Assembly (NCBI GenBank): GCA_028382965.1
Contig: JAOEUK010000001.1
Coordinates: 248,001-312,000, forward strand
Origin: Candidatus Puniceispirillum sp.
GTDB lineage: Bacteria > Pseudomonadota > Alphaproteobacteria > Puniceispirillales > Puniceispirillaceae
Direction: 5' to 3'
DNA length: 64,000 bases
Shown piece by piece: positions 55,151 to 64,000 of the stretch (position 1 is its first letter; every line of letters begins with the position of its first letter). The notes beneath the pieces were generated by a model, which ran no database searches, was not told the origin of the DNA, and saw only the letters and a list, made by a program, of their open reading frames with translations. The translations under genes and the position numbers were made by a program.

Positions 55151-56767
55151 ATGATGATGAGTGAGCTAACCGCAAAGTTGCAAGAAATTGCAGCTGACGC
55201 CAAAGCCTGGCCCTTTGCCGAAGCCCGCGCGCTTGCGCGTCGCATGAAAAAGCTGGGCGTTGTCAAAAATGAAGTTCTATTTGAAACTGGATATGGGCCA
55301 TCTGGCTTGCCGCATATAGGGACGTTTGGTGAGGTTGTGCGGACCACGATGGTGCGCCATGCCTATGAAGCCCTGACCGGCCAGAAAACTCGCCTAGTTT
55401 GCTTTTCTGATGATATGGATGGGTTTCGCAAGATTCCTGATAACGTCCCAAATCACAAGATGCTATCGGCTTATTTGCACATGCCCCTTACAAAGGTCAA
55501 GGATCCGTTTGGAACGGCATCGTCATTTGGTGAACATAATAATCTGCGGTTACAGGCATTCCTAAATTCATTTGGCTTTGATTATGAATTTATGAGTTCG
55601 ACCGATTGCTACCTTAGTGGAAAATTTGATCTTGCACTACTGCGTGTTCTTGAACAATACGATTCCATCATGAATATTATGCTTCCCACGCTGGGACCGG
55701 AACGCCAAACAACATATAGTCCCTTTTTCCCGGTGTGCCCTGATAGTGGTAAGGTGTTGCAGGCCAAGGTAATTGATCGCAATATTGCGGCTGGTACGAT
55801 CACTTATATTGATCCTGAGAGCGGTGACGTGCGTGAAACGGGCGTAACTGGTGGGCAATGTAAATTGCAATGGAAATGTGATTGGGCGATGCGCTGGTTT
55901 GCCCTTGGCGTTGATTATGAAATGAGTGGTAAGGATTTGATTGATTCAGTGACGCACTCTAGCAAGATCACTTGTGCTCTTGGTGGTGTGGCTCCAGCTG
56001 GTATTTCCTATGAGTTGTTTTTGGATGCAAACGGTGAAAAAATTTCAAAATCAAGAGGCAATGGTCTGTCGGTTGAAGACTGGTTGCGCTACGGAAGCCC
56101 TGAATCATTGTCACTGTTCATGTATGGGCAGCCCAAGCGGGCAAAAAGGTTGCATTTTGATGTGATCCCAAAAACTGTTGATGAATATTATCAGCATCTT
56201 AGTAAACTTGAGGTTCAGAACGGTGCTGAAACGTTAGAAAATCCGCTATGGCATATTCACGGTGGTGCACCGGATCAGGCTGGCCTGCCTGTAACCTTCA
56301 CCTTGCTGCTGAATCTTGCCGCGGTGTGTCACGCTGAAAGCTCGCAAATTGTTTGGGCGTATGTCAGTGATTATGCTAATGATATTAGTCCCAAAACACA
56401 TTGTGAGCTTGACCGAATGATTGGTTATGCGGTGAATTACTATCAGGATATGGTAAGGCCATATAAAATATATCGGCTTGCTGATTCTGTTGAAGCGGTT
56501 AATCTTGAAAAATTAAGAGTGGCGCTTAGTGGACTGTCTGATGATTGTGGTGCCGAAGCTATTCAATCTGTTGTTTATGCAACTGGGAAGGCCGCCAATT
56601 ATGAAAATCTACGTGACTGGTTCAAATGCCTCTATCAGGTGCTGCTTGGCCAGTCTGAAGGGCCGCGCATGGGATCGTTTTTTGCACTTTATAGCCGTGA
56701 AAAAAGTATTCAATTAATCGAAGATGCGCTTGCTGGAAAACTTGTTCAATCATTAGACAATATTTGA
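55151..56767 (+). CDS. lysK: Class I lysyl-tRNA synthetase
   Basis: ETGYGPSGLPHIGTFGEVVRTTMV (HIGH-like), CFSDDMDGFRKIPDN, KISKSRGNG (KMSKS-like). Confidence 0.95.
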   Translation: MMMSELTAKLQEIAADAKAWPFAEARALARRMKKLGVVKNEVLFETGYGPSGLPHIGTFGEVVRTTMVRHAYEALTGQKTRLVCFSDDMDGFRKIPDNVPNHKMLSAYLHMPLTKVKDPFGTASSFGEHNNLRLQAFLNSFGFDYEFMSSTDCYLSGKFDLALLRVLEQYDSIMNIMLPTLGPERQTTYSPFFPVCPDSGKVLQAKVIDRNIAAGTITYIDPESGDVRETGVTGGQCKLQWKCDWAMRWFALGVDYEMSGKDLIDSVTHSSKITCALGGVAPAGISYELFLDANGEKISKSRGNGLSVEDWLRYGSPESLSLFMYGQPKRAKRLHFDVIPKTVDEYYQHLSKLEVQNGAETLENPLWHIHGGAPDQAGLPVTFTLLLNLAAVCHAESSQIVWAYVSDYANDISPKTHCELDRMIGYAVNYYQDMVRPYKIYRLADSVEAVNLEKLRVALSGLSDDCGAEAIQSVVYATGKAANYENLRDWFKCLYQVLLGQSEGPRMGSFFALYSREKSIQLIEDALAGKLVQSLDNI

Positions 56768-57867
56768 TGTGGGAGCTCCTTACAAAGGCGACACGATTTC
56801 TGCCAGCTGAAACTGCTCATCGAATGGCGGTTGCGATGCTGAAACATAATTTTGGCCCCCGCCCTATTGCACCGAACTTCTCCGCCAATCTTCGTGTCAG
56901 AATTGCTGGAATGGAATTTGATAATCCACTGGGACTTGCTGCTGGTTTTGATAAAAATGCTGCCTGTTTTAATGGAGCCATGAGTCTAGGGTTTGGTCAT
57001 GTTGAAGTAGGTACCATTACCCCATTACCCCAACTTGGGAATCCAAAGCCACGAGTTTTCCGCTTGCTCGAAGATCAAGCGGTAATTAACCGTTACGGCT
57101 TTAACAGCCTTGGCATGGAACAAGCTGCAAAGAATCTTAAGGCAACAGCAGGCCAGCGGCTTGGTGTTCTTGGGGTAAATGTAGGGGCGAATAAAGCAAG
57201 CGTGAATCCTATTGATAGCTACCGTCAAGCAGTTAAAGGCCTGGCACAATTTGCTGATTACATCACCCTGAATGTTTCATCGCCTAATACGCCTGGGTTG
57301 CGGGATTTGCAAACACAACAGCATTTAGATAACTTGTTGGTAGCAGGACTTAATGGCCTCAAAGATGCAGGGTTTGAAAAAAAACCAATTTTCTTGAAAA
57401 TTGCGCCTGATCTAAATCATAATGATCTTGCCATCATTGTTGAAAGCTGCGTTGACGCCGGGGTGCGGGGCATTATCGCGACTAATACAACTCTGGCAAG
57501 GCCTGATTTCTTGACTAGTATTCATGCTGGCCAGGCTGGTGGGCTTTCTGGTACCCCACTTTTTTCAGCAGCTACTGGTATTCTTGCCGATGTTGCTAAA
57601 CTCAGCCAAAACCGTCTGGCATTGATTGGTGCAGGTGGTGTGGCTGAAGCTTGGCAAGTATATGCAAAAATTTTGGTAGGGGCTGATCTGGTGCAATTAT
57701 ATACTGGCTTAGCACTTGAAGGCCCAAAGATGCCGGGGCGTATTTTGTCTCAATTTGCTGCAATGATGGACGCTGACGGGGTGGCCACCGTTGATAAAAT
57801 CAAAGGACAGATCTGCGATCCGATAGCTGCTGTACAACATAGCCAAGCCCTCTTTAGAGGGATCTGA
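56767..57867 (+). CDS. pyrD: Dihydroorotate dehydrogenase (quinone)
   Basis: NPLGLAAGFDKNAACFNGAMSLGFGHVEVGTITPLPQLGNPKPRVFRL, NVSSPNTPGLRDLQ; ATG overlaps the lysK stop. Confidence 0.97.
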   Translation: MWELLTKATRFLPAETAHRMAVAMLKHNFGPRPIAPNFSANLRVRIAGMEFDNPLGLAAGFDKNAACFNGAMSLGFGHVEVGTITPLPQLGNPKPRVFRLLEDQAVINRYGFNSLGMEQAAKNLKATAGQRLGVLGVNVGANKASVNPIDSYRQAVKGLAQFADYITLNVSSPNTPGLRDLQTQQHLDNLLVAGLNGLKDAGFEKKPIFLKIAPDLNHNDLAIIVESCVDAGVRGIIATNTTLARPDFLTSIHAGQAGGLSGTPLFSAATGILADVAKLSQNRLALIGAGGVAEAWQVYAKILVGADLVQLYTGLALEGPKMPGRILSQFAAMMDADGVATVDKIKGQICDPIAAVQHSQALFRGI

Positions 57868-58106
57868 GCCTTTTTGATAAAGTGTGAACAAGTCATGAGG
57901 ATAGGTCAGGCCTGCCTTTTAGGCCCATTGGTTGTTTCTGTTTTATCATTTATGTCTGCTTATTTACAAAGATCTAGATTAATAGCCGGTTGTTTTCGAT
58001 TTGCCAAAGCTGGTTTTCCATCTTGACCTCTGATGCAGAGTGTCTTATACCCAACTTTCATTTTCTGACACAGGATTTTTATGCCTGTTGATTCTGGAGT
58101 TTACTT

Positions 58107-58394
58107 ATGGCGAAGCGTTGTCAAATTACTGGTAAAACTGTGATGTCTGGAAACAATGTTAGCCATGCAAATAACCGCACGCGCCGTCGGTTTTTACCAA
58201 ACCTACAGGCGACTCGGATGCATAGTGAAATTTTGGACCGTAAAGTTAACCTTCGTGTTTCAACAAGCGCCATGCGTACGGTCGAAAAGCACGGAGGTCT
58301 TGATGCATTTTTGATGCAGGCGCGAAATGCAAAGCTAGCTGTTGAAGCTCGTGAACTAAAGCGAGAGATTATGGCGGCAAAGTCTGCTCAATAA
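58107..58394 (+). CDS. rpmB: 50S ribosomal protein L28
   Basis: [34 protein letters not shown]. Confidence 0.97.
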   Translation: MAKRCQITGKTVMSGNNVSHANNRTRRRFLPNLQATRMHSEILDRKVNLRVSTSAMRTVEKHGGLDAFLMQARNAKLAVEARELKREIMAAKSAQ

Positions 58395-58482
58395 GATTCT
58401 TATCATTAAGCTGTCATATCATATAACTTCTAGGCGGCTTTATACTCCTGAACCACTTGTTACAAAGCTTTTTTAAGCACTG

Positions 58483-60333
58483 CTAACCATGGCGTTGATT
58501 GGGTTTATTTTCATCTTCGTCAAACAAATCAGTTAATTGGCCAACTACGGCACCGCCAAGCTGGTCAACATCAGTGATAGTCACGGCGCGGCGATAATAG
58601 CGTGTAACATCATGACCGATGCCTATGGCCAGTAATTCAACCGGCGACCGCCCTTCAATATGACCAATTACTTGGCGAAGATGTTTCTCAAGATAGCTAC
58701 CGCTATTGACGGATAAAGTGGAGTCGTCGACTGGGGCGCCATCGGAAATCACTAACATTATGCGGCGATCTTCACGCCGAGCCAAAAGCCTGTCATGGGC
58801 CCATAAAAGCGCCTCACCATCAATATTTTCTTTTAAAACACCTTCACGGAGCATAAGTCCAAGTGATTTGCGCGCACGGCGCCATGGTACATCTGCAGGC
58901 TTATATATGATGTGGCGCAAATCATTTAAACGGCCGGGCATTGCAGGCTTTCCGGCCTGTTGCCAAAGTTCACGTGATTGTCCGCCTTTCCAGGCACGAG
59001 TAGTAAAGCCAAGAATTTCAACCTTTACCCCACAACGTTCAAGGGTGCGAGCCAGAATATCAGCTGTTACGGCTGCGATAGTGATTGGGCGTCCGCGCAT
59101 GGAACCGGAATTGTCTAAAAGCAAAGTCACTACAGTATCTCGAAACTTTGTATCTTGTTCTTGTTTATAAGATAGTGGGCTTAAGGGCTGGGTGACAACA
59201 CGATGCAGTTTTGCTGCATCCAGAATCCCTTCTTCAAGGTCAAAGTCCCAAGACCTGTTTTGATGAGCCATTAACTTTCGTTGCAAGCGGTTTGCAAGTT
59301 TGCCAACGATTGAAGTTACATTTTCCATATGTCGGTCTAGCATTACCCGAAGTCGCTCAAGTTCCTGAGTATCACAAAGATCATTGGCACCTACTACTTC
59401 ATCAAATTTTGTCTCATATACATGATAGGTATCGCTTTTTGTGGTGTCCTGACTGCTTTCGCCTGTCATGTCAGAATTAGGTGATTCTCCATCGCTGCTG
59501 CCATCATCAGCGACTTCGGAGTTCATCATTTCGGCATCCTCAGAAGCGCCGGCATTACCGGCGTCATCCATCGACTGACTGTCATCACCTTCGCTTTTGT
59601 CTTCACCTACTTCAGGCTGTTCGCCATCCTGTTCTGACTCACTCTCACCACCCTCATCCTGATCGTTTTCATTGTCTGAATCTTGGTCTTCATCCAAAGC
59701 CGCATCACCAAGATCTGATTCCAATGCACCTATCAAGCGGCGGGACAATTTTGCAAAGACTGATTGATCGTCGAGTGATTCTCCAAGTTCATTGATTAAA
59801 TCTCCAGCACGGCTTTTTATCCAAGGCCTCCATAAATCCATAACCATGGATAAGTTTTTAGGTGCTGGTGAGCCCGTCAACTCTTCGCGAAGAATCAACC
59901 TAACAGCCTCTGCAACACATGAATCTTCAACATTACCGGGTGGATTAATTTGATAATTTTCATAACGCTGATTTAAAGCGGCATCTAAGTTTGCACCGAC
60001 ACCTTTCATATGAAGAGCGCCAATTGCTTCGACACGAGCGCGCTCTGCTGACTCAAAAATAGCCTTTGCACCATCAGGAGTTGGGCAATGCTTTTTATGG
60101 GTATAGGAGTTATGGTGAGCGAGCCATAGCGCGGCACTGTCTGCGGCTCCACGTAAGCTGGCTTTTTGTGCAGCAGTTGCTGTTGGTGGGAGGGCAGGCA
60201 AACGCACATCTTCGTTGCCCACATGTGTATCTGTGCCAGCATACGTCACTTGGTGCTCTTTTCCACCAGCAAGGGCACGCATTGCTGCGGCATTTGATTT
60301 CAAAAATTGTTCATCCTTGTCAAATGAAGGCAT
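58483..60333 (-). CDS. cobT: Aerobic cobaltochelatase subunit CobT
   Basis: Acidic low-complexity central region, C-terminal VWA/MIDAS ([14 protein letters not shown]); adjacent to cobS. Confidence 0.95.
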   Translation of the reverse strand: MPSFDKDEQFLKSNAAAMRALAGGKEHQVTYAGTDTHVGNEDVRLPALPPTATAAQKASLRGAADSAALWLAHHNSYTHKKHCPTPDGAKAIFESAERARVEAIGALHMKGVGANLDAALNQRYENYQINPPGNVEDSCVAEAVRLILREELTGSPAPKNLSMVMDLWRPWIKSRAGDLINELGESLDDQSVFAKLSRRLIGALESDLGDAALDEDQDSDNENDQDEGGESESEQDGEQPEVGEDKSEGDDSQSMDDAGNAGASEDAEMMNSEVADDGSSDGESPNSDMTGESSQDTTKSDTYHVYETKFDEVVGANDLCDTQELERLRVMLDRHMENVTSIVGKLANRLQRKLMAHQNRSWDFDLEEGILDAAKLHRVVTQPLSPLSYKQEQDTKFRDTVVTLLLDNSGSMRGRPITIAAVTADILARTLERCGVKVEILGFTTRAWKGGQSRELWQQAGKPAMPGRLNDLRHIIYKPADVPWRRARKSLGLMLREGVLKENIDGEALLWAHDRLLARREDRRIMLVISDGAPVDDSTLSVNSGSYLEKHLRQVIGHIEGRSPVELLAIGIGHDVTRYYRRAVTITDVDQLGGAVVGQLTDLFDEDENKPNQRHG

Positions 60334-60395
60334 GCGTTTTTCCGCTATTTTTTAGTTTCACGTCTAATTGATTCTTGCTCTGAAGAAGCAAAGTT

Positions 60396-61403
60396 CTAAC
60401 TGGCATTTGTTTGTTTGACTGGCGCTTCTGGGAGGTCAATTCCAAAGCAGCGCTGATAGTATTCAGCTACTGTTGGTCTCTCTACCTCATCACATTTGTT
60501 TAAAAAGCTCAGTCTAAATGCCAGATTTATATCACCAAAGATACTTGTATTTTCGGCCCATGTAATCACTGTACGTGGTGACATTACAGTTGAGAGATCT
60601 CCCGACATAAAGCCCTTACGGGTTAAGTCTGCCATACGGACCATTGCTTCGACTTGTTCGGTACCTTTTTTGTCCGCATATTGAACCAATTTCGCGGTGA
60701 CGATGTTTACTTCGTCTTTGTGCGGTAAATAATTAAGGGTTGAAACAATTGACCAGCGATCCATTTGCCCTTGATTAATTTGCTGAGTTCCGTGGTAAAG
60801 GCCGGTGGTATCGCCAAGACCAACTGTATTTGCAGTCGCAAAAAGACGAAAATGTGGATTAGGGTGTATTACCTTATTACTATCAAGCAGTGTTAACTTG
60901 CCATCAACTTCTAGTACACGCTGAATAACAAACATCACATCAGCTCGGCCAGCATCATATTCATCAAAGACAAGTGCAACGGGATTTTGCAGTGCCCATG
61001 GAAGAATCCCTTCTCGAAATTCAGTAACTTGCTTTCCGTCACGAAGTACAATCGCATCTTTCCCTATCAGGTCAATGCGGCTGATATGGCTGTCAAGATT
61101 GACACGAACGCAAGGCCAGTTCAAAAGTGCAGCTACTTGTTCAATGTGGGTTGATTTTCCAGTCCCATGATATCCCTGAATCATTACCCGGCGGTTATGC
61201 CCAAAGCCAGCTAAAATAGCTACGGTTGTGTCAGTGTCAAACTGATAGTTCCTGTCAACCACTGGCACATAATCAGATCCTTCGCTAAAAGCTGGCACAA
61301 CCATATCGACATTGATGTCAAAAACATCTCTGGCATTGACCGTAATGTCGGGTGCTGAGAGGGAATGGGCTAGGGTTGGCGAAAATTTAGTGTTATCAGA
61401 CAT
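60396..61403 (-). CDS. cobS: Aerobic cobaltochelatase subunit CobS
   Basis: MoxR-like AAA+: [63 protein letters not shown]. Confidence 0.96.
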   Translation of the reverse strand: MSDNTKFSPTLAHSLSAPDITVNARDVFDINVDMVVPAFSEGSDYVPVVDRNYQFDTDTTVAILAGFGHNRRVMIQGYHGTGKSTHIEQVAALLNWPCVRVNLDSHISRIDLIGKDAIVLRDGKQVTEFREGILPWALQNPVALVFDEYDAGRADVMFVIQRVLEVDGKLTLLDSNKVIHPNPHFRLFATANTVGLGDTTGLYHGTQQINQGQMDRWSIVSTLNYLPHKDEVNIVTAKLVQYADKKGTEQVEAMVRMADLTRKGFMSGDLSTVMSPRTVITWAENTSIFGDINLAFRLSFLNKCDEVERPTVAEYYQRCFGIDLPEAPVKQTNAS

Positions 61404-61432
61404 AACAGTTAGAACTCCACAATAAACAAATT

Positions 61433-62014
61433 TTAGGTTGAGCTGGTGACCGGATTTCCACCATCGGCGAGATTCTTTCGAATAAGTGAGTAGGCAAGGT
61501 TAATATCTTTTAACCGTTCTTCGGCTTGTGCGTCACCCCCATTTTTATCAGGATGATTTTCTTTTACTAGGCGTTTATACTGCTGCTTCACAATAGCAAA
61601 ATCATTAACTGGTGCCAAGTTTAGGATTTTCCATGCACTGCGCTCTTCTGGTGACAGTTTTCGCTCAGATTTTGTGTCATCACGTTGCTCAAAATCAAAC
61701 AGACCCAGAGGATCTTCAAAATCATTTTGGCTGGGTTGGCCTGTGGCAAATTTCCAGCTGGGTCGTTCCCACGTTGTGGCACGACGGATTTCAGCTTCTA
61801 ATGCTGCACCTTGCAGCCCATCATAATAGTTCCACGATTTGTTGTAGGCACGCACATGATCAAGGCAAAACCAGATATAATCACGTAATGCATCCCGTGA
61901 TTTTGGAGCTGGATAAAGGCCTTCAGCAGGACAATTTTCTGCAGCACACTCTCGTGGCTGTAAATCTTTTTGATGCTTATTAATTTTAAAGTCTGGCGTG
62001 GTGGCGCGTCTCAT
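61433..62014 (-). CDS. DnaJ-domain protein (alphaproteobacterial cobS-adjacent type)
   Basis: C-terminal J-domain [54 protein letters not shown]; start taken at 62014. Confidence 0.88.
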   Translation of the reverse strand: MRRATTPDFKINKHQKDLQPRECAAENCPAEGLYPAPKSRDALRDYIWFCLDHVRAYNKSWNYYDGLQGAALEAEIRRATTWERPSWKFATGQPSQNDFEDPLGLFDFEQRDDTKSERKLSPEERSAWKILNLAPVNDFAIVKQQYKRLVKENHPDKNGGDAQAEERLKDINLAYSLIRKNLADGGNPVTSST

Positions 62015-62080
62015 CTTACAATCCAATTGTATTTCAGTGCCTGTCGCAGGCATATACCCCCATCTATGGAGAGATAACAT

Positions 62081-62338
62081 ATGGCAACGGCAGATACCAT
62101 AGCGCAAAAATTAAATGCCGCACTGACCCCGCAGCAAATTAATGTTGCAGATGTTAGCGATAAACATGCGGGCCATGCGGGTTGGCGTGAAGGTGGTGGT
62201 ACTCATTTTGAGGTAACCGTCAAAGCAAGGGTCTTTTCTGGAAAATCTCGTTTGCAAAGACACCGAATGGTTAATGAAATTTTAGCTGATGAGCTTGCTA
62301 ACAGTATCCATGCACTCGAGCTACATCTTAGTGACTAG
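62081..62338 (+). CDS. bolA: BolA family protein
   Basis: HAGHAGWREGGGTHFEVTVKARVFSGKSRLQRHRMVNEILADEL...IHALELHL. Confidence 0.92.
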   Translation: MATADTIAQKLNAALTPQQINVADVSDKHAGHAGWREGGGTHFEVTVKARVFSGKSRLQRHRMVNEILADELANSIHALELHLSD

Positions 62339-62401
62339 ATCTTTTTTGGATGGATTCCATAGCTGACTGAGTACATTCATATTACGGTAAGCATATGATT
62401 G

Positions 62402-62998
62402 TTATACTAAATCGTCAGCGTAGCCAACACAGGTATTATGAAGCTGGCTGCGGGTTTTTTGTTTTTCAGCATCAGAAAAATTTTGGTCTACCCGGCGCTC
62501 ACGCGCTTCCTGGCCATAAAGGGTTTGGTAAGCAATTGTAGCAACGGGTCCGAGCAACTCAGTGATATGAGTACATCCATGCCGTCCACCAATGGCTTTT
62601 TGCACCTGCCGACGCCAACCAGGGGCTATTTTCAGCCCAACCAGCTCGTGAAAAACCTTATTTGCTTTTGGACAAACTGCATAGGGGCCGGTAATAGTGA
62701 TGGTTTCGGCAGCGGTGATTACTCGCTCGTTGGTAATGGTAATGCGGAGGATCATATGGTGAACTGGCAAATCAGGAGTTACCTCACCTCTAAAGTCACT
62801 AGGAAACGGATAAGTTTTGTGATCTGTCAACTCAGCTTCAATATCAAACAACCCATCACTGCGGACAAAGCCATTCAAAGTCACGTGGCGCTCATGCACT
62901 AACTCTCGCTCAACATCTGGTTGACTTAATTTAGTTAAATAGTCTGATCCATATGGCGTATGGATTGCAGGGAGGTCTTGGGCTTTTTCACTCTTCAT
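62402..62998 (-). CDS. DUF2889 domain-containing protein
   Basis: RHVTLNGFVRSDGLFDIEAELTDHKTY...IGGRHGCTHITELLGPVATIAYQTLYG. Confidence 0.82.
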   Translation of the reverse strand: MKSEKAQDLPAIHTPYGSDYLTKLSQPDVERELVHERHVTLNGFVRSDGLFDIEAELTDHKTYPFPSDFRGEVTPDLPVHHMILRITITNERVITAAETITITGPYAVCPKANKVFHELVGLKIAPGWRRQVQKAIGGRHGCTHITELLGPVATIAYQTLYGQEARERRVDQNFSDAEKQKTRSQLHNTCVGYADDLV

Positions 62999-63019
62999 AA
63001 GTTTAGTCTTCCTTTTTGA

Positions 63020-64000
63020 CTAGCTTGCCCAAAGTCGCAGGCTAGTCAGCTGGTTGCCTTCGCGCTTCACAATACGAAAACGAATATCATGGAATCGAAA
63101 TTCTTGGCCTGGACTGGGGATGGTTCGGCTGGCAAACAGCACCAGTCCAGCTAATGTTGACGCATCTTCATCTGGAAGGTTCCAGCCAAGGGCACGATTC
63201 AGGTCACGAATGGTGACACCACCATCAACAAGCCACGACCCGTCTGCTTGCGCACTAAGTCCCGCAAGTCCAATATCGTGTTCATCATCAATATCACCAA
63301 CAATTTCCTCAAGAATGTCTTCCAAGGTTACTATACCGCGAAAATCACCATATTCATCGACGACAACGGCAAAGTGCTCACGCCGTGTTCGAAATGCCTG
63401 CAATTGATCAAATAGCAATGTTGTTTCAGGAATAAAATAGGCGTCACTCGCGATATTCTGCACTGGCTTTGGCAAAAAAGTGTCTACATCAGTGTTTTTT
63501 GAATCACCAACAGCGCGCAACAGATCTTTAACATGTAAAACTCCAATAATATTATCAGGTTTTCCAGAAAAAACTGGGTGACGTGTGTGAGGTGATCCAA
63601 GTACATTGCGCAAAATATCTTCTATATGATCATCAGCATTGACCATACTTACTGTTCCACGGTGGGTCATAATCTGGTCAACTGATAACTCATTAAGGTC
63701 TAGGATGGATGAAAGCATGGCCTTGCGCTCACGATCATCGGCGTTTCCGTTGTCCCCCTGAAGTTCAATTAAACCACGTAGTTCTTCTTCGCGATCGGAA
63801 TCATCAATTTGATTTGGTTGGATCAATTGTTTTGCCAGAATCCTTAGGCCAATTGAAAGCGGGCTTAAAATGTACACAACCCATTTTAAGGTAGGAGCAA
63901 TTTTTAGGGCATATTGATCAGCATAAGTAAAGGCGTAGGTTTTTGGCATAACCTCAGCAAAAATTACAAGGATAACTGTCATAGTGATAGTTGCCCAAAC
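63020..64000 (-). CDS. HlyC/CorC family transporter (CNNM/DUF21-CBS-CorC_HlyC), C-terminal part; runs off the right edge
   Basis: FAEVMPKTYA, VDQIMTHRGTVSMVNADD CBS pair, FAVVVDEYGDFRGIVTLEDILEEIVGDIDDE; frame stays open to 64000 (VWATIT before ATG 63982). Confidence 0.92.
   Translation of the reverse strand, partial: VWATITMTVILVIFAEVMPKTYAFTYADQYALKIAPTLKWVVYILSPLSIGLRILAKQLIQPNQIDDSDREEELRGLIELQGDNGNADDRERKAMLSSILDLNELSVDQIMTHRGTVSMVNADDHIEDILRNVLGSPHTRHPVFSGKPDNIIGVLHVKDLLRAVGDSKNTDVDTFLPKPVQNIASDAYFIPETTLLFDQLQAFRTRREHFAVVVDEYGDFRGIVTLEDILEEIVGDIDDEHDIGLAGLSAQADGSWLVDGGVTIRDLNRALGWNLPDEDASTLAGLVLFASRTIPSPGQEFRFHDIRFRIVKREGNQLTSLRLWAS

Noticed and set aside
59211-59795. 89- and 104-aa plus-strand ORFs, the second very His/Arg-rich
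   Set aside because: Complement of the acidic Asp/Glu/Ser-rich region of cobT; composition artefact
62438-62902. 154-aa plus-strand ORF
   Set aside because: Antisense to the DUF2889 gene, which has a recognisable family signature

Overview
This 64 kb window looks like a chromosomal segment of an alphaproteobacterium with moderate to low GC; a SAR116-like or Rhodospirillales-like origin is an inference from gene order only. It is densely packed with housekeeping genes. In order: DUF484 (partial), fsa/tal, priA, atpHAGDC; the reverse block rppH-ctpA-gpmI-rlmH-rsfS-nadD-proA-proB-obgE-rpmA-rplU; HAD-IIA/folB, phaR, methyltransferase, chorismate mutase, tyrC, YdcF-like; lysA, a small LptM-like lipoprotein missing from the ORF track, argH, tlpA; etfBA, PduO-type ATR, HIG1 protein, YggT, SCO; acs, recX; an AT-rich island with an O-antigen-ligase-like gene and decayed gene fragments; dcd, argD, argF, hslO, a lipoprotein, trkH, folE; a PfpI-like protein, DUF1289, aspS, ctaA; groESL with a perfect CIRCE element; a DinG-like helicase, class I lysyl-tRNA synthetase, pyrD, rpmB, cobT, cobS, a DnaJ-like protein, bolA, DUF2889 and a CorC/HlyC-like protein (partial). 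I found no tRNA, rRNA, CRISPR array, prophage or IS element. No complete novel system is evident. The best candidates for follow-up are in the 34.95-37.75 kb island: (i) a small membrane-protein ORF that reads through a canonical -1 slippery heptamer (G GGT TTT followed by TAA) into a second frame, which ends in an ATGA overlap with the O-antigen ligase; (ii) a truncated ABC-2 permease remnant. Others are TGC-rich repeats between phaR and a methyltransferase gene, a 19-codon uORF coupled to SCO, a HAD-folB pair that could supply the missing folate phosphatase, and a 45-bp exact tandem duplication extending the L21 tail. All product calls come from reading the translations; no database search was run.
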